A program made the position numbers and the translations under genes. Shown in pieces: positions 16,819 to 25,689 of a stretch of 34,656 bases of DNA; position 1 is the first letter of the stretch, and each line of letters starts with the position of its first letter. The stretch is from NCBI GenBank assembly GCA_018065005.1, contig JAGHUD010000058.1, positions 1 to 34,656 on the forward strand, given 5' to 3'. Under the pieces are notes generated by a model. That model saw only the letters and a list, made by a program, of their open reading frames with translations, made no database searches and had not been told where the DNA came from. The stretch is from Candidatus Physcousia equi (GTDB lineage Bacteria; Bacteroidota; Bacteroidia; Bacteroidales; Bacteroidaceae).

Positions 16819-18108
16819 TTATTCCAATTCCCGAACAATGATGGCTGTCTTGCCCGCCGAGGAGAGAATAAGCTCTTTTGCCACGGCACTGAGTTGCAGT
16901 CTCCGCTCTTCGTCTGCCATCATCTGGCAGTACCAGGTGTCCAGTTCACGCGCATTGCGCACCATGGCACCGAATCCGCTCTGTATCATCAGCTGCGGAG
17001 CAGCCTTGCGGTCGATGCGCGGACCGAAAGCAACGGGCAAGCCATAGACGGCAGGTTCGACAACGCTGTGGAGGAGCGAAGTGAATCCGCCTCCCACGTA
17101 TGCCAATTGTCCGTAGCGATATAGTTTTGCCAATTCGCCCACATAGTCGATGACGAGCACATTGACTTCGCTGAAGTCGGTCGATGCGTTGCAATCGGCG
17201 TAGCACATGGTCTTCACGCTGAGGGCTGCTGTCACCTGCTGCATGTGCTTCTTGTCCACCTCGTGGGGCACGACAATGAACTTGCGGTCGGGGTGATTGT
17301 TGACCACTTGTGCCACGAGCAGCAAATCGTGCTTCGTGTCGATGCTACCTGCCACGAGCACGCCCTGCTTAGCCGTGTTGCAAAATCGTTTGACGATGTC
17401 ATTCTCATAGGGTGACAGACTGTTGGCAACGGCATTATCGTAGAGTGCATCGCCCGTGACGATGGCATCATGATAGCCTATCGTGTCGAGTCGGGTGACA
17501 CTCTCGAAGTCTTGCGTGTAGATGCGGCTGAAGGTCTTCAGCAAGTTTCGGAACACACCGCCGTACCACTTGTTGAGCACGCTCTTCTCTGTGAAATAGG
17601 CGCTGACAAGATAGGTTGGGATGTCGCGGCGATAGAGCTCGTTGAGGTAGTTCATCCAAAACTCCGACTTGATGAACACTGCCTTCTTGGGAGCAAGCGC
17701 ATCAAGGAAGGAGCGCACGTTGCGCTTGGTGTCGAGCGGGAGGTAGTAGATGTGGTCTGCTCCCGTGTAGGCAACCGACTTGTTGGCGAGTGCCTCTACA
17801 CCGGTGGACGAGAAGAAGGTCAAGACAATGCTTCTGCCCTCGTCGTGCAGTTTGTTCATGATGGGGCGTGCTATGCCAAACTCGCCCAACGAGGCGCAAT
17901 GGAACCAATAGTCCACCCGCCCTTGCTTGTTGGCAAAGGTCTGCTTGATGGCCTTTTTTGAGGTCTTCTGTCCGTCGATAAAGAGACGCATCTTGATGCC
18001 GAACAAGCGATAGAGCGGCGAGTGGTGGTTTGTGGCGAGGTAGCCAAAGAACCATGTCACCAGATTGATGAGGACATTGTATCCGAACTTAAATATCGCT
18101 TGCGTCAT
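16819..18108 (-). CDS. waaA: 3-deoxy-D-manno-octulosonic acid transferase
   Basis: A GT30 enzyme of 429 residues (KdtA/WaaA) that adds Kdo from CMP-Kdo to lipid IVA at the inner membrane. The N-terminus has one membrane-associating helix (LINLVTWFFGYLA). DYWFHCASLGEFGIARPIM holds the family's catalytic Glu in the ASxGE motif. SEFWMNYLNEL, VLVAGSIDTKHD and YVGGGFTSLLHSVVEPAVYG match further conserved patches of GT30. It follows gltX by 58 bases and precedes the lipid A acyltransferase, which acts next in the Raetz pathway. The Kdo-related neighbour supports the call. Confidence 0.92.
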   Translation of the reverse strand: MTQAIFKFGYNVLINLVTWFFGYLATNHHSPLYRLFGIKMRLFIDGQKTSKKAIKQTFANKQGRVDYWFHCASLGEFGIARPIMNKLHDEGRSIVLTFFSSTGVEALANKSVAYTGADHIYYLPLDTKRNVRSFLDALAPKKAVFIKSEFWMNYLNELYRRDIPTYLVSAYFTEKSVLNKWYGGVFRNLLKTFSRIYTQDFESVTRLDTIGYHDAIVTGDALYDNAVANSLSPYENDIVKRFCNTAKQGVLVAGSIDTKHDLLLVAQVVNNHPDRKFIVVPHEVDKKHMQQVTAALSVKTMCYADCNASTDFSEVNVLVIDYVGELAKLYRYGQLAYVGGGFTSLLHSVVEPAVYGLPVAFGPRIDRKAAPQLMIQSGFGAMVRNARELDTWYCQMMADEERRLQLSAVAKELILSSAGKTAIIVRELE

Positions 18109-18166
18109 AATCTGCTTGCAGCTCGAAGTCTTTTTCCTTCATTCTGTTTCGTTCATCCTGTCTGGT

Positions 18167-19747
18167 TCATCCCAGCTCGGCTATTGCAAAGCGCATGCGG
18201 CACAGGGTTTCTTCCTTGCCCAAGAATGCTGCCAGCTCATACATATCCGGACCTTGGCCAAGACCGACAAGACAGATGCGCCAGGCGTTCCAGGGACGCA
18301 GTTGCTGCTCCTCCACCCAAGGGTCGATGTCTGCCTTGAGGCCCTCAGCCGTCCAGTCGGTTGCTTCTGCCAGGCGGTCAGCAAATCTGCTCATCTCGGC
18401 TGCGGTGCCAGCCTGTTCTGCATCGGCAGCCTTCCAGTTCTTGCGTATGAACTTGTCTTCGCGGTCGAAACTGGCTGGTGCCACGAAGAAGAACTGGCAG
18501 AGGGGCCAAAGGTCGCTGGCAAAGGAGATGTTGCGCTTCTTCTTGTTGCCCTGTCCGTCGACATACTCGATGACCTTCGTCTTCATCATGCGCACCACCT
18601 CCGTCATCTGCTCGGCTGTGGCCTCGATGCCCTGGGCGCGCAGCACCTGATCGAAGGCGGGCACCCAATCGCTGTCGGGGTGCTGGATGAGGTATTGATG
18701 GTTGAACCATGCTGCCTTGACATAGTCGAACTTGGCACCGTTTTTGGAGCACTTGGAGAGGTCGAAATGCTCGACGAGCTCGTCCAGCGTCATCATCTCG
18801 CTGTGGTCCTCACCGGGGTTCCAGCCGAGGAGGGCGAGGAAGTTGACCACCGCCTCGGGTACATAGCCCTTCTCGCGATAGCCGCTAGAGATATCGCCCG
18901 TCTTGGGGTCGTGCCATTCAAGAGGGAAGACGGGGAAGCCTAACTTGTCGCCGTCGCGCTTCGAGAGTTTGCCGTTGCCGATGGGCTTGAGCAGCAGGGG
19001 CAGGTGGGCAAAGCGGGGCATCGTGTCTGTCCATCCGAATGCTTCGTAGAGGAGCACATGAAGGGGGGCGCTGGGCAACCATTCTTCGCCTCGGATGACG
19101 TGAGAGACCTCCATCAGGTGGTCGTCGACAATGTTGGCAAGGTGATAGGTGGGCAGTTGGTCTGCCGACTTGTAGAGCACCTTGTCGTCGAGCACGCTGC
19201 TGTTGATGACCACTTTGCCGCGGATGATGTCGTCCACCTCCACGTCGCGTCCGGGCTCGATCTTGAAGCGCACCACATACTGGTGGCCACTCTCGATGAG
19301 TGCGTCCACCTCCTCCTTTGAGAGGGTGAGCGAGTTGCGCATCTGCTGACGGGTAGAAGCGTCATACTGGAAGTTCTCCACCTCCTTGCGCTTGGCGTCG
19401 AGCTCCTCGGGGGTGTCAAAGGCGATGTAGGCTTTTCCGTTCTGGAGCAGCACGTCGACATACTTCTTGTAGATGTCGCGTCGCTCGCTCTGGCGATAGG
19501 GACCATGGTTGCCACCAAAGGACACGCCTTCGTCAAACTTGATGCCGAGCCACTTGAACGACTCGATGATGTATTCCTCTGCACCGGGAACGAAACGTGT
19601 GGTGTCGGTGTCCTCGATGCGGAATATGAGTTCGCCACCATGTTTGCGGGCGTAGAGGTAGTTATAAAGAGCCGTGCGAACTCCACCTATGTGGAGGGGA
19701 CCCGTAGGGCTGGGTGCGAAACGAACGCGTACTTTTCTTTCTGTCAT
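18167..19747 (-). CDS. gltX: Glutamyl-tRNA synthetase
   Basis: A class I aminoacyl-tRNA synthetase of 526 residues that charges tRNA-Glu. The HIGH-type motif is HIGG at residues 19-22 in [21 protein letters not shown]. The KMSKS-type motif is KLSKRDGD, about halfway through. The length is in the normal range for Bacteroidota GltX (about 500). ATG 19747 is used because the fold starts at once and a -7 box lies just upstream. The longer open frame to 20302 is only the antisense of the 7TM-HD gene. It may head the long minus-strand glycan transcript. Confidence 0.97.
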   Translation of the reverse strand: MTERKVRVRFAPSPTGPLHIGGVRTALYNYLYARKHGGELIFRIEDTDTTRFVPGAEEYIIESFKWLGIKFDEGVSFGGNHGPYRQSERRDIYKKYVDVLLQNGKAYIAFDTPEELDAKRKEVENFQYDASTRQQMRNSLTLSKEEVDALIESGHQYVVRFKIEPGRDVEVDDIIRGKVVINSSVLDDKVLYKSADQLPTYHLANIVDDHLMEVSHVIRGEEWLPSAPLHVLLYEAFGWTDTMPRFAHLPLLLKPIGNGKLSKRDGDKLGFPVFPLEWHDPKTGDISSGYREKGYVPEAVVNFLALLGWNPGEDHSEMMTLDELVEHFDLSKCSKNGAKFDYVKAAWFNHQYLIQHPDSDWVPAFDQVLRAQGIEATAEQMTEVVRMMKTKVIEYVDGQGNKKKRNISFASDLWPLCQFFFVAPASFDREDKFIRKNWKAADAEQAGTAAEMSRFADRLAEATDWTAEGLKADIDPWVEEQQLRPWNAWRICLVGLGQGPDMYELAAFLGKEETLCRMRFAIAELG

Positions 19748-19770
19748 AGTGTGAATTTTGCTTATTTTTT

Positions 19771-19779
19771 GCAAAATTA
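19771..19779 (-). promoter_or_regulatory. -7 box of gltX
   Basis: On the minus strand the sequence reads TAATTTTGC, a perfect TAnnTTTGC box, 23 bases before the gltX ATG. The -33 TTTG is not clear at the right distance. The 108-base gap with the divergent 7TM-HD gene is very AT-rich. Confidence 0.6.
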
Positions 19780-19812
19780 CAATTTTTTTTCGTAATACTC
19801 GCCATTTTTTAG

Positions 19813-19821
19813 TATTTTCGC
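19813..19821 (+). promoter_or_regulatory. Possible -7 box of the 7TM-HD gene
   Basis: TATTTTCGC differs from TAnnTTTGC at one base. A TTCG at 19789-19792 lies 20 bases upstream as a weak -33 element. The start codon is 34 bases downstream. Two mismatches make this only a candidate. Confidence 0.3.
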
Positions 19822-19855
19822 ATCGAAATTCAATAAATTCACAAAAAAAGAAGAT

Positions 19856-21946
19856 ATGAACCGATATAACCAAAGTCGCGTGACTTCGGGCAAGGAACGC
19901 CTCTTGCACGTGCTCTATTGCGTTGCTGCCATTGCTCTGCTCACCCTGTTCTGCCCAAGGGACACGACGGAAAAACTGCACTACCGCATCGGGGAACCAT
20001 GGGACGCTGAGGCGCTGATAGCGCGCGACAGTTTTGATGTCTACAAAAACGATGCTGTGCTGCGCAAGGAGCGCGACAGCCTGAGCAAATTCTACGAGCC
20101 TTACTACGAGCTGCAGGTCAATGTGGCAGAAGAACAACTCGCTGCCTTCAAGCAAGAACTGGACTCGGTGGCTCCTTACTTTGCCCTGAGCCATGAGACG
20201 CGCCTGAGCATCATCAGGCAAATGCAGATCGCCTACGACAACGGCATCCTGCCCGACAGCAGCAAGCAATGCCTTGCCAGTCAAAACGTGAAAAACGTGC
20301 ATGTCTACCTGAACAACGAGAGCCAGACCGTGAGCACACTAGCGCTGCTCTCCGAACGTGCCGTCTATGAGGACCTTATGGACCAGCCTGGCGAGGCGCG
20401 GTCGGCATTGCAACACATCAAGCTGAACCGCTACATCCAGCCCAACCTCATCTACGACTCGCCTAAGAGCATCAACCAGCGACGCGAGATTGACGCCTTG
20501 CTGACCAAGTTCCACGGCCGCGTGCTGGTGGGGGAAAAGATTGTGGACAAGGGACAAATCGTGACGCCCATCATCTACGACAAACTGACCTCCTACGAGC
20601 AGCACCAGCTGGAACGCTCGAAGACGACTGGCGAGCTGTGGAGCCGCTTCGGAGGACAGGCGCTCTACATCACCCTTGTGGTGGTTTCCATGTTTATCTT
20701 CTTCAGACAGTTCAGAAAGGACTACACACACAGTTTCCGACATGCCACACTCATCTGGTTGCTCTGCGTCTTTTTCTGCGTGCTCACCTACATCATCATC
20801 GCCCGCCAATGGGCAAGTCCCTACATCGTCCCCTACTGCATGCTGCCCATCTTCCTGCGCATCTTTATGGATTCGCGCACGGCATTCATCTCCCACCTTT
20901 CCGTCATCTTGCTGTGCGCTATTGCTGTGAACGAACCGTTCGAATTTATCTGCACCGAAACGCTTGCCGGACTCACTGCCATCTATGCTCTGCGCGACCT
21001 GCAGCAACGCTCCGAACTGTTCTTTGCTGCCGTCCTGGTCATCCTCACCGGTTCGCTCACCCACTTATGCCTCGACCTCACGATGATGAACTTCTTCAAC
21101 ACGAAGGGCGTGATGGTTGACGACTACATCGCCATAGCTTGTGGCGGGGGATTGCTGCTCTTGTCCTATTTGCTCTTGTTTCCCATCGAAAAGATTTTCA
21201 AGTTCACCTCCACGGTAACACTCGTCGAACTCTCCAACATCAACAACCCCATCCTGCGCCAACTCTCTGAGGATGCTCCCGGCACATTCCAACACTCCAT
21301 GCAGGTGGCAAATCTGGCTGCTGGGGTAGCTAACAAGTTGGGAGCTAATGCGCAGCTGGTGCGAACGGCGGCTCTCTACCACGACATCGGAAAGCTGAAG
21401 AACCCTGTCTTCTTCACCGAAAATCAGAGTGGCAGCAATCCGCACAACAACCTGGCGTTTGAGGACAGTGCGCAAGTCATCATCCAACACGTCAAAAACG
21501 GATTGGAGATGGCTTCGAAGTACGACCTGCCGCAAAGCATCAAGAACTTTATTGCTTCGCACCACGGACGGTCGAAAACGAAGTTCTTCTACATCTCCTA
21601 CCTGAACCAGAATCCCGGAAAGAAGGTGAACGAAGAAATCTTTACCTATCCGGGACCCAACCCCGGCACGCTCGAAGAAGCCATCCTGATGATGGCAGAC
21701 GCAGTGGAGGCTGCTTCGCGCAGCTTGGGCGAATACACCGAGGAGAGCATCAGCTCGCTCGTGGACAAGATCATCGACAGCCAAATGCAAGAGGGCTATT
21801 TCAACCGCTGCCCCATCACCTTCCAGAACATTGATGACTGCAAGCAAGGATTCAAGGAAAAATTGCGCAGCATCTACCATACACGCATCTCGTATCCCGA
21901 ACTGAAGAAGGATACGCCCAAGACGCCACCTGTGGCGCCTGCCTGA
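19856..21946 (+). CDS. 7TM-HD family membrane phosphohydrolase (PgpH-like)
   Basis: A protein of 696 residues with the layout of PgpH/YqfF: one N-terminal membrane helix (about residues 15-35), an extracytoplasmic 7TMR-HDED domain to about residue 260, a bundle of several membrane helices to about 445, and a cytosolic HD domain. The HD residues are visible in [37 protein letters not shown] and ASHHGRSKT. In Listeria PgpH hydrolyses cyclic di-AMP, so this protein may control c-di-AMP. That function is inferred from the family. It is divergent from gltX and is followed by a palindromic repeat array and a strong terminator. The C-terminus is Pro-rich and short. Confidence 0.88.
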   Translation: MNRYNQSRVTSGKERLLHVLYCVAAIALLTLFCPRDTTEKLHYRIGEPWDAEALIARDSFDVYKNDAVLRKERDSLSKFYEPYYELQVNVAEEQLAAFKQELDSVAPYFALSHETRLSIIRQMQIAYDNGILPDSSKQCLASQNVKNVHVYLNNESQTVSTLALLSERAVYEDLMDQPGEARSALQHIKLNRYIQPNLIYDSPKSINQRREIDALLTKFHGRVLVGEKIVDKGQIVTPIIYDKLTSYEQHQLERSKTTGELWSRFGGQALYITLVVVSMFIFFRQFRKDYTHSFRHATLIWLLCVFFCVLTYIIIARQWASPYIVPYCMLPIFLRIFMDSRTAFISHLSVILLCAIAVNEPFEFICTETLAGLTAIYALRDLQQRSELFFAAVLVILTGSLTHLCLDLTMMNFFNTKGVMVDDYIAIACGGGLLLLSYLLLFPIEKIFKFTSTVTLVELSNINNPILRQLSEDAPGTFQHSMQVANLAAGVANKLGANAQLVRTAALYHDIGKLKNPVFFTENQSGSNPHNNLAFEDSAQVIIQHVKNGLEMASKYDLPQSIKNFIASHHGRSKTKFFYISYLNQNPGKKVNEEIFTYPGPNPGTLEEAILMMADAVEAASRSLGEYTEESISSLVDKIIDSQMQEGYFNRCPITFQNIDDCKQGFKEKLRSIYHTRISYPELKKDTPKTPPVAPA

Positions 21947-22057
21947 TGGCGCCGCCGAGGAGGGGCAAAAGACATGGTCTCCCCCACCCCTCGATGCTGC
22001 ATGATGGCAAACGATGATGAGGGCGGATCGAGCGGATCATGTAGGCATTAAAAAAAA

Positions 22058-22140
22058 GTTTCTGCAGCAGAAACTAAAAGTTTCCGTAGCAGAAATAGAA
22101 AGTTTCTGCAGCAGAAACTGAAAAGTTCTGTAGCAGAAAC
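22058..22140. repeat. Four-copy 22-base tandem array of palindromic units
   Basis: Units start at 22058, 22080, 22102 and 22125. Units 1 and 3 are GTTTCTGCAGCAGAAAC, which is nearly self-complementary. Unit 2 (GTTTCCGTAGCAGAAAT) and unit 4 (GTTCTGTAGCAGAAAC) are variants. A-rich spacers of about 5 bases separate them. The array lies between the ends of two convergent genes and leads directly into a terminator with the same core. Confidence 0.9.
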
Positions 22141-22190
22141 AAAAAAATCCCGCTGCAGAAACCATTTTGTTTCCGCAGCGGGATTTTTTT
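22141..22190. terminator. Bidirectional rho-independent terminator between the 7TM-HD gene and priA
   Basis: Arms at 22141-22162 and 22169-22190 pair over 22 bases with a single mismatch around a CATTTT loop. The stem core ATCCCGCTGC is GC-rich and is flanked by A7 on one side and T7 on the other, so it can end transcripts from both convergent genes. The inner stem (CTGCAGAAAC, GTTTCCGCAG) repeats the sequence of the upstream 22-base units. Confidence 0.93.
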
Positions 22191-22215
22191 GCGCTCGTTG
22201 GATGGGCAAAAAGCA

Positions 22216-24498
22216 CTACACAGGGTCGACGTCGAAATACACCGTGGCAGACTTAAATTGAGGCTGTGAAGCGTAGTACTGCGCCACCTGACGAAGGCGT
22301 GCGCGCACCTCAGGGATGGGGGCAGCAAGCTCTATCTTGAGCACAATCTTGCGTATATATAAATTTTGAATGCGCGCGATGGGCGGTGTGTCGGGCCCAA
22401 GCACACGGTCGCCAAAGACTGCGCGCAGTGTTGCCGACATGTCATAGGCAAGACCATTGAGAACGGACTCGTAGCGATGCTTCATGTAGACATAGATGAG
22501 TCGCGTGAGAGGAGGATAACGGAACGCCTGGCGCTCCTCCATCTGGGTCTGATAGAGCGAGAGATAGTCATGGCGCGCCACCATGTCCACGACGGGCAGG
22601 ACTGGAGTCTTGGTCTGCAGGACGACACGCCCCTGCTTGCCACTGCGACCCGCACGCCCTGCCACTTGCTCCATCATCTGGAAGGCATGCTCGTAGGCTC
22701 GGAAGTCGGGCATGTTGAGCATCGTGTCGGCATTAAGGATGCCTACGACAGAGACGCGCTCAAAGTCGAGCCCCTTGGTCACCATCTGCGTCCCCACGAG
22801 TATGTCGGTCTTGCCGTGCTGGAAGTCGGACAGAATCTTCTCGTAGGAGCTGCGCGAACGTGTCGTATCGAGGTCCATACGCGCCACGCGGGCTTCGGGG
22901 AAGAGGCGGCGTATGACGTCCTCTATGCGCTCCGTGCCGAAACCTATGGAGTCGAGCTGCATGCCCTCACAGTTGGGACACTTCAGGGCTATGGGTATGG
23001 TGTAGCCACAATAGTGGCAGGTCATCTGGTTCAAGCGTTTGTGGTGGGTGAGGCTGACATCGCAGTGCGGACAACGTGGCACCCATCCACACTGGTGGCA
23101 CTCGACGTTGGGGGAATAGCCACGGCGGTTCTGGAAGAGTATGACTTGCTCGCCCTGGCTGAGCGCTTCTCGTATCGCTACGACAAGGGGGTCGCTGAAT
23201 GGTCCACTCATGAGTTTACGGCGCCGCTGCTCGGCAAGGTTGACCACCTCGATGTGGGGGAGCGTGACTTGCTGATAGCGTTCGAAGAGTTCGACGAGTG
23301 CATACTTGCCCACTTGACAGTTGTAGTAGGTCTCAAGGCTGGGGGTGGCAGTGCCCAAGAGTGTCTTGGCTCCTGACATCTGCGCCAACACCAAAGCTAC
23401 GTTTCGACCGTGATAGCGGGGCGTTGGATCCTGCTGCTTGAAACTCTGCTCGTGCTCCTCGTCGACGATGACCAGCCCCAGGCGCTGGAAAGGCAGGAAC
23501 ACGCTGCTGCGCACACCCACGATGATATCGTAGGGCTCTTGAGAGAGTTGCTTTTGCCATACTTCGACACGTTCGGCATCGCTATACTTGGAATGATAGA
23601 CGCCCAGTCGTCCTCCAAAGACGCGCTTCAGGCGATTGACCAACTGGGTGGTGAGCACGATCTCAGGCAAGAGGTAGAGCACCTGCTTGCCGCGCTCGAT
23701 GGTTTGCTGGATGAGATGTATGTAGACTTCGGTCTTGCCGCTGGAGGTGACACCATGCAGCAGGCAGATGTTCTGCTGCTGGAAGGCGGCGAGGATGGCG
23801 TCGAAGGCTTGCTGCTGGGCGGGCGAGAGCGGGCGCAGGAGCACCTGGGTGGGTATCTCGTCGTGCTCCAAGCGAAGCACTTGTTTCTCATAGATTTCAA
23901 GGATACCTCTTTCCACAAGCGCCTGGAGGATGGAGGAATGAGCGTCGGCTGCCTTGAGGAGTTCGCCCTTCTCCACTTCGAGTTTGAGGGAGGGATTGCC
24001 AAGGTTGATGGAAGCCACCACCTTACTCACTTCGATGTATTTCATCAAGAGCGCTGCCTGCTTGGGCGAGCGCTTGAGCTCCACAAAAACGTCCATCAAG
24101 GCTTGCTGCTGGGCGTAGGCATCGGTGAGCTGCACATAGGAGTTCATCTTCGGGCGATAGGATGTCTGCTCGTCTTCTTCCTTGAGCCCACTGGGCAGTG
24201 CTGCCTTGTAGACCATGCCCACGGAGGAGAGATAATAGTCGGCTATCCACTGCCACAGGCGCAACTGTCCGGGCAACAAGATAGGGGCATCGTCGAGCAG
24301 TTCGAGCGCCTCTTTCACTTCGTAGCCTTCAGGGCGCTGGTCGTGGATGCGGCTCACGATGGCGGAATAGCGCTTCTTGGCTCCAAACGGAACGGTGAGA
24401 CGACACCCCTCCTTGACCTTCTGAGCGAATGCTTCAGGAAGGGCATAGGTGAAGGTGCCGTCCAGTGGGAGTGGCAAAATGACATCTGCGTAGCTCAC
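22216..24498 (-). CDS. priA: Primosomal protein N' (PriA helicase)
   Basis: A replication-restart 3'-5' DNA helicase of 760 residues that reloads the replisome at stalled forks. The N-terminal DNA-binding part starts MSYADVILPLPLDGTFTYAL. Walker A is GVTSSGKTEVY (about residue 250) and Walker B is VIVDEEHEQSF. The zinc-binding cysteines appear in CHQCGWVPRCPHC and CHYCGY with CPNCEG. Motif VI is in QVAGRAGRSGKQGRV. The length is normal. Start ATG 24498 lies 12 bases after the gldN stop, so it appears to be co-transcribed with the T9SS block, with no obvious functional link. Confidence 0.96.
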   Translation of the reverse strand: MSYADVILPLPLDGTFTYALPEAFAQKVKEGCRLTVPFGAKKRYSAIVSRIHDQRPEGYEVKEALELLDDAPILLPGQLRLWQWIADYYLSSVGMVYKAALPSGLKEEDEQTSYRPKMNSYVQLTDAYAQQQALMDVFVELKRSPKQAALLMKYIEVSKVVASINLGNPSLKLEVEKGELLKAADAHSSILQALVERGILEIYEKQVLRLEHDEIPTQVLLRPLSPAQQQAFDAILAAFQQQNICLLHGVTSSGKTEVYIHLIQQTIERGKQVLYLLPEIVLTTQLVNRLKRVFGGRLGVYHSKYSDAERVEVWQKQLSQEPYDIIVGVRSSVFLPFQRLGLVIVDEEHEQSFKQQDPTPRYHGRNVALVLAQMSGAKTLLGTATPSLETYYNCQVGKYALVELFERYQQVTLPHIEVVNLAEQRRRKLMSGPFSDPLVVAIREALSQGEQVILFQNRRGYSPNVECHQCGWVPRCPHCDVSLTHHKRLNQMTCHYCGYTIPIALKCPNCEGMQLDSIGFGTERIEDVIRRLFPEARVARMDLDTTRSRSSYEKILSDFQHGKTDILVGTQMVTKGLDFERVSVVGILNADTMLNMPDFRAYEHAFQMMEQVAGRAGRSGKQGRVVLQTKTPVLPVVDMVARHDYLSLYQTQMEERQAFRYPPLTRLIYVYMKHRYESVLNGLAYDMSATLRAVFGDRVLGPDTPPIARIQNLYIRKIVLKIELAAPIPEVRARLRQVAQYYASQPQFKSATVYFDVDPV

Positions 24499-24510
24499 TC
24501 CTCTGACGTA

Positions 24511-25554
24511 TTAGCGACGTTGGCGACGTGCCGACACGCGCGGTGCTGGCGATGCTTCTGAGGCGCTGTCGCTCTTGCTCTTGGTGCGGCGTGATGTGCT
24601 GCTCACGGTGGTGGTGTCCTTCTGTTGTCGTGACTTTTTGGTCGTTTTGGGCGTTTCCACCTGCGTGCTGTCGAGCGTATCGGTCAGCTCGACGTGGCCC
24701 CAAAGATGGTCTTCGAAGTCGGTGAGCTGCTTCTCAATGCGGCGTTGCTCTTTGACCATGTCGGAGTCGGTCTTGCAGTAGTCGGCTATGACCTTGCCCT
24801 GCATATTGTTGGTCTTGTAGATCTTGCCCTCATAGCGGTTCATCGTGAAGTAGTCGTCGGCTGTCATGTTGGTCACGTTGTTGAGGTCGCTCGCCATGAC
24901 GGGCAACTTTGACAGATAGGGTGCCACATCATCATATTTCATCCAAAAGAGGGGTTGGGGCGTGGCTGCGTCTTCGCCAAATTCACCACCTTCGAGCAGG
25001 ATAGGGCAGATGGCTTGCACCTTGGTGTGCGTGGTGCCCGTGCGCTGGTCGAGATAGGAACTTTCTTTGATGTAATAGCGCTTGACTTGCTCGCTGGGCA
25101 CGTCGGCATCAGCCACGCTCACCTTGCCACCATTCTCTTCGTAGTAGATGGAATAGCGCATGAGGAAATCCTTGACCACGACTTTGTCCTTGGGGTCGAA
25201 CGATTCGTTGCCGGTGATCTTGTAGTCGTAGGCATTCACTCGACCGGAGAGCAGGAGGCGAAACAGATAGGTGAAGAGGTTACACTGTTTGCCTATGGGC
25301 TGAATGGGATAGTAGAGCGGGGCGTTCTTGTCTTTCGTCAGGTCGAGCTGACGATAGATGTCGCGTCGCCAGGCTACGTCCTCGGGCATAGCGTCGCTGG
25401 TGGGGAACATCAGCGATGCACGATCGGTGCCCTTTGCTTGGGGCGCACCCTGCTGAGCGGCTGCATTGCTGGTCGTGGTGCGACGCTTGGATGGCTGCGC
25501 TGTCACTACGCTTGCCGTCAAGACGGCGATGAGTATGACGAGTGTTCTTTTCAT
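24511..25554 (-). CDS. gldN: T9SS periplasmic ring protein GldN/PorN
   Basis: A protein of 347 residues with a signal peptide (MKRTLVILIAVLTASVVTAQ). The GldN core covers residues 45-285: EDVAWRRDIYRQLDLTKDKN, PLYYPIQPIGKQCNLFTYLF, FLMRYSIYYEENGG and RIEKQLTDFEDHLWGH. GldN/PorN forms the periplasmic ring with the lipoprotein GldK/PorK. The last 50 or so residues are a low-complexity Lys/Arg/Ser/Thr tail ending RRQRR that is not part of the core. ATG 25554 is chosen for the signal peptide. A GTG at 25644 in the same frame would add a leader coded partly by a C9 tract; see findings. It is followed 12 bases later by priA. Confidence 0.93.
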   Translation of the reverse strand: MKRTLVILIAVLTASVVTAQPSKRRTTTSNAAAQQGAPQAKGTDRASLMFPTSDAMPEDVAWRRDIYRQLDLTKDKNAPLYYPIQPIGKQCNLFTYLFRLLLSGRVNAYDYKITGNESFDPKDKVVVKDFLMRYSIYYEENGGKVSVADADVPSEQVKRYYIKESSYLDQRTGTTHTKVQAICPILLEGGEFGEDAATPQPLFWMKYDDVAPYLSKLPVMASDLNNVTNMTADDYFTMNRYEGKIYKTNNMQGKVIADYCKTDSDMVKEQRRIEKQLTDFEDHLWGHVELTDTLDSTQVETPKTTKKSRQQKDTTTVSSTSRRTKSKSDSASEASPAPRVSARRQRR

Positions 25555-25590
25555 ATCGGTTTGGTGGTTTGAGAAGTTCGAAGTTTTTGA

Positions 25591-25599
25591 GGGGGGGGG
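25591..25599. repeat. Mononucleotide tract (C9 on the coding strand) before gldN
   Basis: Nine G on the plus strand, hence nine C in the gldM-gldN spacer, 36 bases before the gldN ATG. The tract lies in an upstream frame joined to gldN, where it encodes Pro-Pro-Pro. Confidence 0.9.
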
Positions 25600-25689
25600 A
25601 GTTTCTGAGAAAAATGAACGGTGTTCGAGGAAAGATTGGAGCACTGCGTGAGGCAGTTCATGCTCGGGCGGTGTGGTGACGATGGTGCG

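Noticed and set aside
19748..20302. N-terminal extension of gltX to 711 residues
   Set aside because: The extension is the antisense of the 7TM-HD gene and crosses the gltX -7 box; GltX begins normally at 19747.
22058..22140. CRISPR array
   Set aside because: The units are palindromic with A-rich spacers of about 5 bases; there are no unique spacers of 25-40 bases and no cas genes.
23410..24561. Plus-strand open frames of 336-383 codons opposite priA
   Set aside because: They mirror the priA coding frame, and PriA has all helicase motifs.
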